A stretch of DNA of 44,283 bases from the NCBI GenBank assembly GCA_016190215.1, contig JACPRA010000001.1, positions 1 to 44,283 on the forward strand, written 5' to 3'. Positions 24,007-31,134 of this stretch are shown one piece after another. The notes beneath the pieces were generated by a model, which worked only from the letters and a program-made list of their open reading frames with translations, did no database searches and had not been told where the DNA came from. Numbering within the stretch: position 1 is the first letter of the stretch; the number at the start of each line of letters is the position of its first letter. The translations under genes were made by a program, and so were the position numbers. Source of the DNA: Candidatus Omnitrophota bacterium. Lineage in GTDB: Bacteria > Omnitrophota > Gorgyraeia > Aquiviventales > Aquiviventaceae.

Positions 24007-24950
24007 GGTTTTGCGGGAGCCGTGCTCAAGACGGTGGCGATGCCCTCGCGGACCTGTCCGGCCGCGCGGGAGAGGGCCTGTTGCTCATCGGGTGCGAGCG
24101 GCTGGACGATGACACGCGTCCAGCCGGACGCCGCCAGCTCGACCGGCACGCCGATGCACACGTCCTTCAGCCCGTACTCGCCCTCCAGCCACACCGAGGC
24201 GGGCAGCACGCGGCGCTCATCCTTCAGGATCGCCTGGACCATCCGCACGATCCCGCTGGCCGGGGCGTAGTAGGCGCTGGAGGTTTTGAGCAAGGCGACG
24301 ATTTCCGCGCCGCCGTCGCGCGTGCGGGCGATCAACCGGTCAATCTCGTCGGCGCTGAGGCGCGCGCTGAGCGGCCGGCCTTCGACGGCGATCGAGCTTT
24401 TCACCGACACCATCAGGTCGCCGTGGGAGCCGAGCACCATCGCCTCGATGTCGACCGGCGGCACGCGCAGCCGCTCCGCGATGAACGTGCGCAGCCGGCC
24501 GCTGTCGAGCACGCCGGCCATGCCCAGCACGCGCTGCCGGGGAAACCCGGTGCGCTTCCACGCCAGGGCGGTCATCACATCCAGGGGGTTTGTCACGACG
24601 ATCAGCACGGCGTTGGGCGCGTGCCGCGCCACCTGCTCCGCCACCGGCCCGACGATGCCGGCGTTGGCCATCAGCAGGTCGTCCCGGCTCATGCCTGGTT
24701 TGCGGGCCAACCCGGCGGTGATCACCACCACCTGGCTGCCCTCCAGCGCGGCGTAGTCGGACGTGCCGGTAACCTGCGAGGGCAGGCCCTCGGTGGCGGC
24801 CGCCTGCAGCAGATCCAGCGCCTTGCCGCGGGCGAGGCCCTCGACGACGTCAATCAGCACGACGTCCGCGAGCCCTTTGAGCATCAGCAGGTGGGCCGTG
24901 GTGGCGCCGACCTGCCCGGCCCCGACGACAGACACGAGTGGACGACTCAT
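24003..24950 (-). CDS. mdh: Malate dehydrogenase (LDH-like type)
   Basis: 315 residues. Oxidises malate to oxaloacetate with NAD+. The Rossmann motif is VGAGQVGATTAH. Substrate-binding residues fit malate: Arg83 and Arg89 in AGLARKPGMSRDD, Asn121 in VTNPLD, Arg152 in GVLDSGRLR and His176 in GSHGDLMVSV. The last motif normally reads GGHGDTMVPL, so the Thr to Leu and Pro to Ser changes are unusual. A TTGGAG ribosome site precedes the ATG. It is the first gene of the run mdh-gltA-sucC-sucD, under the promoter at 25047-25075, and overlaps gltA by 4 bases, so oxaloacetate maker and user are translated together. Confidence 0.92.
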   Translation of the reverse strand: MSRPLVSVVGAGQVGATTAHLLMLKGLADVVLIDVVEGLARGKALDLLQAAATEGLPSQVTGTSDYAALEGSQVVVITAGLARKPGMSRDDLLMANAGIVGPVAEQVARHAPNAVLIVVTNPLDVMTALAWKRTGFPRQRVLGMAGVLDSGRLRTFIAERLRVPPVDIEAMVLGSHGDLMVSVKSSIAVEGRPLSARLSADEIDRLIARTRDGGAEIVALLKTSSAYYAPASGIVRMVQAILKDERRVLPASVWLEGEYGLKDVCIGVPVELAASGWTRVIVQPLAPDEQQALSRAAGQVREGIATVLSTAPAKP

Positions 24951-25046
24951 CGTACTCCAATGGTCATTCGGCTTACGGTGACAACGCCGTCAGCGCCGAG
25001 GAGGCGCTGCCTGGGAGGTGGTACACGCGAAAAATTTTCCTCTGGC

Positions 25047-25075
25047 AGTGTAGCAAAGAGTGGCCGGAGCGTCAA
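25047..25075 (-). promoter_or_regulatory. Promoter of the mdh-gltA-sucCD operon
   Basis: Minus strand TTGACG (25070-25075), 17-base spacer, TACACT (25047-25052). The start is expected near 25040, leaving a leader of about 90 bases. Confidence 0.65.
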
Positions 25076-25093
25076 CCGAGGGGGGAGGCGCGC

Positions 25094-25122
25094 TTGACGC
25101 TGCGGAGGCGCTCTGCTCTAAT
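25094..25122 (+). promoter_or_regulatory. Promoter of the periplasmic protein gene
   Basis: TTGACG (25094-25099), 17-base spacer, TCTAAT (25117-25122), followed by the AGGAGGAG ribosome site of the gene at 25159. Confidence 0.6.
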
Positions 25123-25158
25123 ACGGGGAAGAACCGGTCAACCAGGAGGAGATGCCGG

Positions 25159-25566
25159 ATGCGCAGCATGTGGCGGTATGCCGTGGTCGCGGGAATCGTG
25201 TTGGGATGCGCCGGTGGAGCGATGGCGGAAGGGTCCCAGACCCTGCAAGGCGAGGTGGTGGATCCCGCCCTCTACCTTCGCGAAGGCCGGCACGGCCCTG
25301 AAGTGGAAGACATGATCTATGACGCCGTGGACGGCGGGCAGACCCTGGCCCTGCTCGACGACGCCGGCAGCCTGTACCTCTTCCTGGCGGGCGAAGCCGG
25401 CGCCGACCCCAACGAGCTGCTCTACGAGCATGTCGGACGGAAGATCAAGATCAGCGGCACCGTCTACGAACGAGGCGGGTTGAAGGGGATCGTCGTGACC
25501 AGCGTCGAATCGTTGGAGTCGGCCGACGCCCAAGCAATCGAGCCTCCGGCACCGGCCACGCCTTAA
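25159..25566 (+). CDS. Exported small OB-fold-like protein
   Basis: 135 residues with a signal sequence ending AMA-E near residue 23; a VLGC at residues 14-17 leaves a lipoprotein as a possibility. The mature part (LQGEVVDPALYL, TLALLDDAGSLYLFLA, VGRKIKISGTVYERGGLKGIVV) has the strand pattern of small OB-fold proteins that stabilise something or bind ligand in the periplasm, a fold impression only. The start is fixed by AGGAGGAG; a nearby ATG at 25152 is out of frame. It stands alone, divergent from mdh. Function unknown. Confidence 0.72.
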   Translation: MRSMWRYAVVAGIVLGCAGGAMAEGSQTLQGEVVDPALYLREGRHGPEVEDMIYDAVDGGQTLALLDDAGSLYLFLAGEAGADPNELLYEHVGRKIKISGTVYERGGLKGIVVTSVESLESADAQAIEPPAPATP

Positions 25567-25640
25567 AGCACCTATCGGCGCTCTCGGTGAAGGGGAAACC
25601 GAATCAATGCGCATGAGGTGGTCCCTGTTGTTCTCCAAGC

Positions 25641-25688
25641 CTTCACCCTACACCCTGCACCCTTGACCTGTATCTTGCACCCTTCACC
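25641..25688. repeat. Heptamer array CTNCACC
   Basis: CTTCACC-CTACACC-CTGCACC-CTTGACC-TGTATCT-TGCACCC-TTCACC: period 7 with a degenerate unit, between the convergent ends of the periplasmic protein and metallopeptidase-like genes. It just reaches the latter's stop codon. Confidence 0.7.
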
Positions 25689-27039
25689 GAAAATCGGTGG
25701 GATGCAGCGCCGGCGCGCGCCGCATCGTTTCCATGAGCGATACCGTCAGGGCCGGCGGGGCGCCTTCGCTGATCCAGACTTCTTCTCCACGCACCTGCAG
25801 CAGCACGTCGTCTGCCTCGGTCCGCCACCACCGGCTTCCTGAGGGCGACTCAACGGGCTGTGCGTGTTGGTATTTCCCTTCGATCACCCGCCGGTAGGCC
25901 TGGGCGAACTCCTGCGCGTCCGCCGGGCTGTCCCACACCGTGCGGATCACCAGGAGATGCCGCGCGCCGTCCGACGACTCGAATAACTGATACCGGTCGC
26001 CGTCCCAGCCCGTGGACGCCTCCGCGTTCCCTTCCCCCAGCCGCACGTGAAACAGCGTGCGCCAGGTGAACTCCCCGAGCACGTTCTCATCCAGGAGCGT
26101 CCACCCGGGACCCACCACCCCCTCCAGCTTCGGCAGCGCGACCGGGGTGGGATGATCCACGCGCGCGAGATAGGCGCTCGGATGGATGATCTGCTCGGTG
26201 GATTCCGGCGGGTGCGCGTAGACCTGCGACATGAATGACCAGGTGTGGCCGGCGCGCATCGTCTTGAAAAACCCCAGCCCGTCCACATAGGGGAAGAGCA
26301 TCAGCGCGTTCAGGTAGGGCGGCATGGAGGCCGTCTGCGCGTCCGCGTCCAGCGTCTGGGTCGCCATGCGCGTCATCGCGTCGGCGTCCATGTCGTGCAG
26401 GTCCTCGAACGCCATGCCGCTGCCTTCCAGCGCCGTTTCGATCATGAGCGCGGTGGCCTCGCCCTCCATGATGGCCTGCCGGGCCAGCACGCCGTCATCG
26501 TCCCCCGGCCCCTGCTCCAGCCAGTCCAGCAAGGGGATGCGCTGGTCCTGGAGCGCGTGCACCAGCTCGTGCGCCAGGATCCCTTCCTGCATCATGGCCG
26601 GCAGCCAATCGGCCACATAGAGCACTTGGGTATGGGCGTCATAAAACCCGACGGCTTGGCGGGCGTAGAGCTGTGTCGCGGAGGCGGCCACATCGAGGTC
26701 CGGCGGGAGCAGGCCCAACTTCACCAACGCCTTGGCTTGCCGGTTGATCGTCTCTTCCGGGTTGTCCTCGCGGATCATCCGCGCGATGGCGGCTTGGGAG
26801 CCCTGCTGCGACACCAGCTCTTTGACGACCGGGCGCTGCGCTTCAAGGCCCCGGATGCGGCGCAGGCTCTCAAGCAAGCGCGTCGTCAGCTCTTCGAGCT
26901 CATCCGCGGTGATCGGAGCGGCCTGCTCAAGCAGCGAGGAGTCGTCGAACTCGAAGGGAAGTTCTTCCGCGGAAGCCGGCGGGCTGGAGATGGCCGCCAG
27001 CCACGCCCCGGCGAGGAGGAGGCAAACGCGGCGGGTCAC
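25684..27039 (-). CDS. Exported metallopeptidase-like protein (HEXXH)
   Basis: 451 residues from a GTG start at 27039 that overlaps the glycosyltransferase stop by 4 bases (GTGA) and directly begins a signal peptide (CLLLAGAWLAAISSPPASA). The zinc motif is LAHELVHALQDQ (His157, Glu158, His161). A third ligand may be the Glu in IMEGEATALM (residues 192-194), giving a gluzincin-like site. The remainder includes TWSFMSQVYAHPPESTEQI and a C-terminal domain of about 150 residues. The HELVHALQDQ type is frequent in uncharacterised bacterial proteins. Coupling with a cellulose-synthase-like enzyme suggests an envelope polysaccharide or protein-processing role, which is inference. Activity itself is not proved by the motif. 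Confidence 0.8.
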   Translation of the reverse strand: MTRRVCLLLAGAWLAAISSPPASAEELPFEFDDSSLLEQAAPITADELEELTTRLLESLRRIRGLEAQRPVVKELVSQQGSQAAIARMIREDNPEETINRQAKALVKLGLLPPDLDVAASATQLYARQAVGFYDAHTQVLYVADWLPAMMQEGILAHELVHALQDQRIPLLDWLEQGPGDDDGVLARQAIMEGEATALMIETALEGSGMAFEDLHDMDADAMTRMATQTLDADAQTASMPPYLNALMLFPYVDGLGFFKTMRAGHTWSFMSQVYAHPPESTEQIIHPSAYLARVDHPTPVALPKLEGVVGPGWTLLDENVLGEFTWRTLFHVRLGEGNAEASTGWDGDRYQLFESSDGARHLLVIRTVWDSPADAQEFAQAYRRVIEGKYQHAQPVESPSGSRWWRTEADDVLLQVRGEEVWISEGAPPALTVSLMETMRRAPALHPTDFR

Positions 27040-28523
27040 GAAGGCTGCAGGCGAACGCGAAGCCGCTGCATGGCCCAGCCGCGCAGGGAGAGGCTCTGCC
27101 ACAAGGACAATCCTCCGACATAGGTAAACCCCAGGCAGAACAGCAGCACGTACGGGAGTGTCGAGAACAGGTGGCGCTGCCAGGCGATGGCGCAGCCCAG
27201 GCCGAAATAGCCCGCGAGCGCCAGCTCGATCCACACGGTGGGGGCAAGCTTGGCGCGGTACCGCTTGTGGTGCCAGGAATCCGTTGGGCGCTGGATGCCG
27301 AACTTGGTGGTGCGCACGAACTCCCCGGACCGGCCGGTGAGCCCGTCCACCACCGCCTGGGCGTTGTTGACGAGCAGGCCCATGCCCATCGCCACCGCGC
27401 AGGGGATCATCAGGATCCGCTTCACCCACCCGCCTTGCTGCTCCCGTTGGGCGCAGAGGAAAAACCAGATGCCCGGCGCGGTCAGGAAGATGCTCCAGAC
27501 CACATCGAAGGACCAGTGCTGCGGGATGGTCATCGCCCCCAGCAGCATCGGCACGATGCCGAGGCTGGCGACCAACCCCAGCGGGTAAATGAAAAAGGAG
27601 GTCAGGTGGAAAAAAGCCTCGCACTTGATCGGCAACGGCAACGGGCTGCGCAGGATGGTGGGCAGCAGCTTGCGGGTGGTTTCGATGGAGCCGCGGGTCC
27701 AGCGGTACTGCTGGGACTTGAAGGCGTTGATCTCCACCGGCAGCTCGGCCGGGGGCACCACGTCCCCCAGGAAGACGCAGCGCCAGCCGGCCAATTGGGC
27801 GCGGTAGGACAGGTCCAGGTCTTCCGTCAGCGTATCGGATTGCCATCCGCCGGAGGAGACAATGGTCTTCGTGCGCCAGATGCCGGCCGTGCCGTTGAAG
27901 TTGAAGAACCGCCCCGCCTGGTGCCGCGCCACCTGCTCGATGACGAAGTGCCCGTCCAGCAGCACCGCCTGGATGCGCGTCAGAAAGCTGTAGCGGGTGT
28001 TCACGTGCCCCCAGCGCGTCTGGACCATCCCCACCCGGTCATCGGAAAAGAAGGGGGCGGTGCGCTTGAGGAAGTCTTTGGGGATGACGAAATCCGCGTC
28101 AAACACCGCGATCAGCTCGCCGCGGGCTGCGGGGAGCGCGTCGGCCAGCGCGCCGGCTTTGAAATGCCGTCTCGCGCGGCGGTGCAGGTGGTGGATGGTG
28201 ATGCCCTGCCGCTGGTAGGGCTCGATCGTCCGGGCGATGATCTTCGAGGTATCGTCTGTGGAGTCATCCAGGAGCTGGATCTCAAGCCGGTGGCGCGGGT
28301 AGTCCACCTCGCAGGCGGACCGGATCGCCCGTTCGATGACGTACCGCTCGTTGTAGACCGGGATTTGGATGGTGACGGAGGGCCATTCCGCCGGGTCCGG
28401 AGGCGGAACGGGCCGCCGGCTCCGCACGCGGTAATACAACCCCAGCAGGGCGTACCGGTACAGGCCGTAGCAGGACAAGATGCCCAGCAGGATGACGTAC
28501 ACGGCGGTCAGAAGATGTGCCAT
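27036..28523 (-). CDS. Family 2 glycosyltransferase, cellulose-synthase-like
   Basis: 495-residue inner-membrane enzyme that should polymerise or transfer sugars from an NDP-sugar to the outside or to a lipid. N-terminal helices (LLTAVYVILLGILSCYGLY) are followed by the GT-A domain with QIPVYNER, QLLDDSTDD (85-91), FDADFVIP (141-148), the catalytic TLTEDLDLSYRAQLAGW and SQQYRWTRGSIE, the processive QxxRW signature. Several C-terminal membrane helices follow. Resembles CESA-like/BcsA and mannan or glucomannan synthases but lacks a PilZ domain. Product unknown. A promoter sits 11 bases upstream. The metallopeptidase-like gene is translationally coupled behind it. Confidence 0.9.
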   Translation of the reverse strand: MAHLLTAVYVILLGILSCYGLYRYALLGLYYRVRSRRPVPPPDPAEWPSVTIQIPVYNERYVIERAIRSACEVDYPRHRLEIQLLDDSTDDTSKIIARTIEPYQRQGITIHHLHRRARRHFKAGALADALPAARGELIAVFDADFVIPKDFLKRTAPFFSDDRVGMVQTRWGHVNTRYSFLTRIQAVLLDGHFVIEQVARHQAGRFFNFNGTAGIWRTKTIVSSGGWQSDTLTEDLDLSYRAQLAGWRCVFLGDVVPPAELPVEINAFKSQQYRWTRGSIETTRKLLPTILRSPLPLPIKCEAFFHLTSFFIYPLGLVASLGIVPMLLGAMTIPQHWSFDVVWSIFLTAPGIWFFLCAQREQQGGWVKRILMIPCAVAMGMGLLVNNAQAVVDGLTGRSGEFVRTTKFGIQRPTDSWHHKRYRAKLAPTVWIELALAGYFGLGCAIAWQRHLFSTLPYVLLFCLGFTYVGGLSLWQSLSLRGWAMQRLRVRLQPS

Positions 28524-28534
28524 TGTAGCCTGTT

Positions 28535-28563
28535 ATCGTAGCGCGTCAGCGTCGAAAACTCAA
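28535..28563 (-). promoter_or_regulatory. Promoter directly before the glycosyltransferase
   Basis: Minus strand TTGAGT (28558-28563), 17-base spacer, TACGAT (28535-28540). The ATG follows 11 bases after the -10 box, implying a leader of about five bases and no ribosome site. Confidence 0.45.
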
Positions 28564-28576
28564 GGCTGGCATCACC

Positions 28577-29521
28577 TCAGCGAACCGGCGTCAGCCGGAT
28601 GCGCGGGCTCAACCGGCGGACGTCCTGCCGGCGGCACAGCGAGGTGCCGGGCGTCATGGCGGAGGCCGTGCCGCAAGCCACGCCGAGCCGCAGCGCCTCC
28701 AGCAGCGAGCGCGTCTTGAAGTAGCCCGTCACAAAGCCCGCCACCAGCGAATCTCCCGCGCCCACGGCCGATCCGACCGGCACCTGCGGCGGCTTGGCCC
28801 ACCAGACCCGAGGATCGCCGGCTGAGGCCATCAACGCCCCGTCCGCGCCCAAGGATGTCACCACCACGCGCGGCCCTCCGGACTCCACCAGATGGCGGAT
28901 CGCCTCCGCCACGTCCGCTCGGCGAGGCAGCCGGCGCCCGACCAGCCCCTCCGCCTCCAGGCGATTCGGCTTGATGAGCCAGGGACGAGCCCGCAGGCCG
29001 GCCCGAAGCGCGGGGCCTGAGGTGTCCAGCACTGTCAGCGCGCCGGCGTGCAATCGTTGGCTGAGCATGCGCCGGTAGGTGTCGAGGGGCGCGCCGGGCG
29101 GCAGGCTGCCTGAGCAGACCAGCGCCTGGGGGCGCGGCCGCACGGTCCGAAGCAGCCGCTCCACGCGCCTGAGCACGGCGCGGGAGACGCGCGGCCCCGG
29201 CGTGTTGATCTGCAGCAGCGCGCGCGGCGAGCGGATCTGGATTTGATAGTTGTTGCGCGTCGTGCGCCCCGGGACCGGCACAAACCGGTGCGGGATGCGC
29301 CGCTGGGTCAGCAGGTGGCCGAGGATGACGCCGTCTTCTCCGCCGGAGAGCGCCACCGCCAGCGTGCGTCCGCCCAGCTCGTGCACCACCCGCGAGACGT
29401 TGATGCCTTTCCCGCCGGGGTACCGCTCGGTGGCCAGCGCGCGGTTGGGCTCGCCGAAGCGCAGCCGCTCCAGCGACACCCACTCATCCAGCGAGGGATT
29501 CAGGGTCAGCGTGACGATCAT
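28577..29521 (-). CDS. PfkB family kinase, 1-phosphofructokinase/LacC type
   Basis: 314 residues. Phosphorylates a sugar phosphate with ATP. MIVTLTLNPSLDEWVSL at the N-terminus and the substrate loop PGGKGINVSRVVHELGG match the 1-phosphofructokinase/tagatose-6-phosphate kinase branch. The C-terminal anion hole and catalytic base are in SAVGAGDSLVAGF. The ATG at 29521 starts the conserved strand; six extra codons upstream lie in repeat sequence. It follows glycogen synthase after an 80-base gap occupied by a heptamer array. No PTS genes accompany it, so 6-phosphofructokinase activity in glycolysis is as likely as FruK activity. Confidence 0.87.
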   Translation of the reverse strand: MIVTLTLNPSLDEWVSLERLRFGEPNRALATERYPGGKGINVSRVVHELGGRTLAVALSGGEDGVILGHLLTQRRIPHRFVPVPGRTTRNNYQIQIRSPRALLQINTPGPRVSRAVLRRVERLLRTVRPRPQALVCSGSLPPGAPLDTYRRMLSQRLHAGALTVLDTSGPALRAGLRARPWLIKPNRLEAEGLVGRRLPRRADVAEAIRHLVESGGPRVVVTSLGADGALMASAGDPRVWWAKPPQVPVGSAVGAGDSLVAGFVTGYFKTRSLLEALRLGVACGTASAMTPGTSLCRRQDVRRLSPRIRLTPVR

Positions 29522-29533
29522 GAAGGGGGCGGG

Positions 29534-29596
29534 GGGCAAGGGACAGGAGACAGGGGACGGGAGACGTTCATTTCCCGCCCCATGCCCCGTGCCCTC
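29534..29596. repeat. Inverted heptamer array between glgA and the PfkB gene
   Basis: GGGCAAG-GGACAGG-AGACAGG-GGACGGG-AGACGTT (29534-29568), then CCCGCCC-CATGCCC-CGTGCCC (29574-29594), the second half being complementary in type to the first. Strict period 7. Can fold as a hairpin. Confidence 0.75.
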
Positions 29597-29601
29597 TCAT
29601 A

Positions 29602-31125
29602 TTAGTGTCGAGCCCGTGGCCGGCGTGCCGGACGGCCGCGCGCAGCGCGCTGGACGGGAGCAGGACGCAAGACCTTGGAGGCTTCGGCATAGCACTGAAT
29701 ATAGGCCTCGGCGGAGCGCGCCCAGGAAAAGTCCGCGCGCATGCCCTGGCGGATCAACCGCTCCCAGGCCGCCCGATTGCGGAACGCCTCAACGGCCCGC
29801 TCCACCGCCTCCAGCAGCGCCTCAGCCGTATACGGCTCAAAGACGATGCCGGTGGCGGTCCCCTGGCTCAGCGTCGAAGGGGAGAGGTGGACCACCGTAT
29901 CCGCCAACCCGCCGACCTTCCGCACGATGGGCACGGTGCCGTAGCGCATGCTGTAGAGCTGGTTGAGCCCGCAGGGCTCAAAGCGCGAGGGCATGAGGAA
30001 CGCGTCGGCCCCGGCTTCGATCCGGTGCGCCAGGCCGTTGTCGAAGCGCAGGTTGAGGGCGATGCGCTTGGGGTACCGGCGGGCCAGCGCGGTCAACCGC
30101 TCTTGATACGTCCGCTCCCCCGTGCCGAGAATCACCAATTGGATCGGCAGCGCCATGAGGGATTCCGCGGCTTCGACCAGCAGATCCAGGCCTTTTTGCT
30201 CCACGAGGCGCTGGACCAGGCCGATCAGCAGCGCGGGTTCTTCCGCAAGCCCCTGGTCCTGCCGCAGCGCGGACCGGCAGCGGGCTTTGCCCTCCAGCGA
30301 GTCCGCGGTGTAGCGCGCCGGCAGCAGCGGATCCGTCGCCGGGTTCCATTCCTCCAGATCAATCCCGTTCAGGATGCCGGCCAGCTCGTGGCGCCGGAGC
30401 GCCAGCACGCCCTCCAGCCCGGCTCCGAACTCTTTGGATTGGATTTCCTGCGCGTACGTCGGGCTGACGGTGGCCAGGCGGTCCGCGTAGAGCAGCCCGC
30501 CTTTGAGGCAGTTGACCTTGCCGTAGAACTCCATGCCGTCAACGCTGAAGGCGGCGGGCGGCAAATTCGTGAGGGGAAACTGCGCGCGGGGGAACACGCC
30601 TTGATACGCCAGGTTGTGAATGGTCAGCACCGATCCGACGCGGCTCCAGTAGGCGTCCGTCCGCCGCGTGAGCGCCAGGTGCGCGCACAGGAGGGCGGTC
30701 TGCCAATCGTGGCAATGCACCACGTCGGGCCGCCAGCGCAGCCGCGGCGCGCTGTGCAGCACGGCCTGGGTCAGGCCGCTGAACCGCTCCAGGTTGTCCG
30801 GAAAATCGTCCCCGTCCTGCTGGTAGAGCCCGTCGCGGTCGAACCAGTCCGGCTGCTCCACGAAATAGACGGGGATCGCCGTGCCGGGCAGCGTCCCTTC
30901 CAGCAGCGCGATGTCGGTCTCGGTGGAGCCGACGGTGACCGGGACCGATTTCAGGCGGGTCTTCAGCGCGTAGCGCGCCGGATTGACGGCCCGGTAGCGC
31001 GGCATCACCACGCGCACGTCGTGCCCCAGCGCCTTCAAGGCTTTCGGCAACGCGCCGGCGACGTCCCCGAGCCCGCCGGTCTTGGCAAACGGGGCGACCT
31101 CAGAGGCCACGAAGAGGATGCGCAT
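29602..31125 (-). CDS. glgA: Glycogen synthase, ADP-glucose type (GT5)
   Basis: 507 residues. Adds glucose from ADP-glucose to glycogen. The nucleotide-sugar loop KTGGLGDVAGALPKAL is at residues 15-30, family segments are VVHCHDWQTALLCAHLA and TVSPTYAQEI, and the C-domain has SRFEPCGLNQLYSMRYGTVPIV. Length is slightly over the usual 480 because of an Arg/Ala-rich tail (RAARGRPARRPRARH). It starts 9 bases after the stop of the GH57 gene and is probably coupled to it. No strong ribosome site. With the branching enzyme it forms a glycogen module. Confidence 0.94.
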   Translation of the reverse strand: MRILFVASEVAPFAKTGGLGDVAGALPKALKALGHDVRVVMPRYRAVNPARYALKTRLKSVPVTVGSTETDIALLEGTLPGTAIPVYFVEQPDWFDRDGLYQQDGDDFPDNLERFSGLTQAVLHSAPRLRWRPDVVHCHDWQTALLCAHLALTRRTDAYWSRVGSVLTIHNLAYQGVFPRAQFPLTNLPPAAFSVDGMEFYGKVNCLKGGLLYADRLATVSPTYAQEIQSKEFGAGLEGVLALRRHELAGILNGIDLEEWNPATDPLLPARYTADSLEGKARCRSALRQDQGLAEEPALLIGLVQRLVEQKGLDLLVEAAESLMALPIQLVILGTGERTYQERLTALARRYPKRIALNLRFDNGLAHRIEAGADAFLMPSRFEPCGLNQLYSMRYGTVPIVRKVGGLADTVVHLSPSTLSQGTATGIVFEPYTAEALLEAVERAVEAFRNRAAWERLIRQGMRADFSWARSAEAYIQCYAEASKVLRPAPVQRAARGRPARRPRARH

Positions 31126-31134
31126 GGGGACCGG

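Larger units (their letters stand above)
24951..25158. other. Divergent control region between mdh and the periplasmic protein
   Basis: 208 bases with two opposite promoters (25047-25075 minus, 25094-25122 plus). The mdh leader of about 90 bases holds a 7-bp hairpin (CAGCGCC, loop GAGGA, GGCGCTG) near 25000-25018. No known riboswitch pattern was recognised. Confidence 0.45.

Noticed and set aside
27040-27846. N-terminal extension of the metallopeptidase-like frame
   Set aside because: It overlaps the glycosyltransferase in another frame and has no protein character; the GTG at 27039 gives a signal peptide and a 4-base overlap.
26245-28541. Plus-strand open frames of 292 and 456 codons opposite the metallopeptidase-like and glycosyltransferase genes
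   Set aside because: Antisense artefacts of GC-rich coding DNA.
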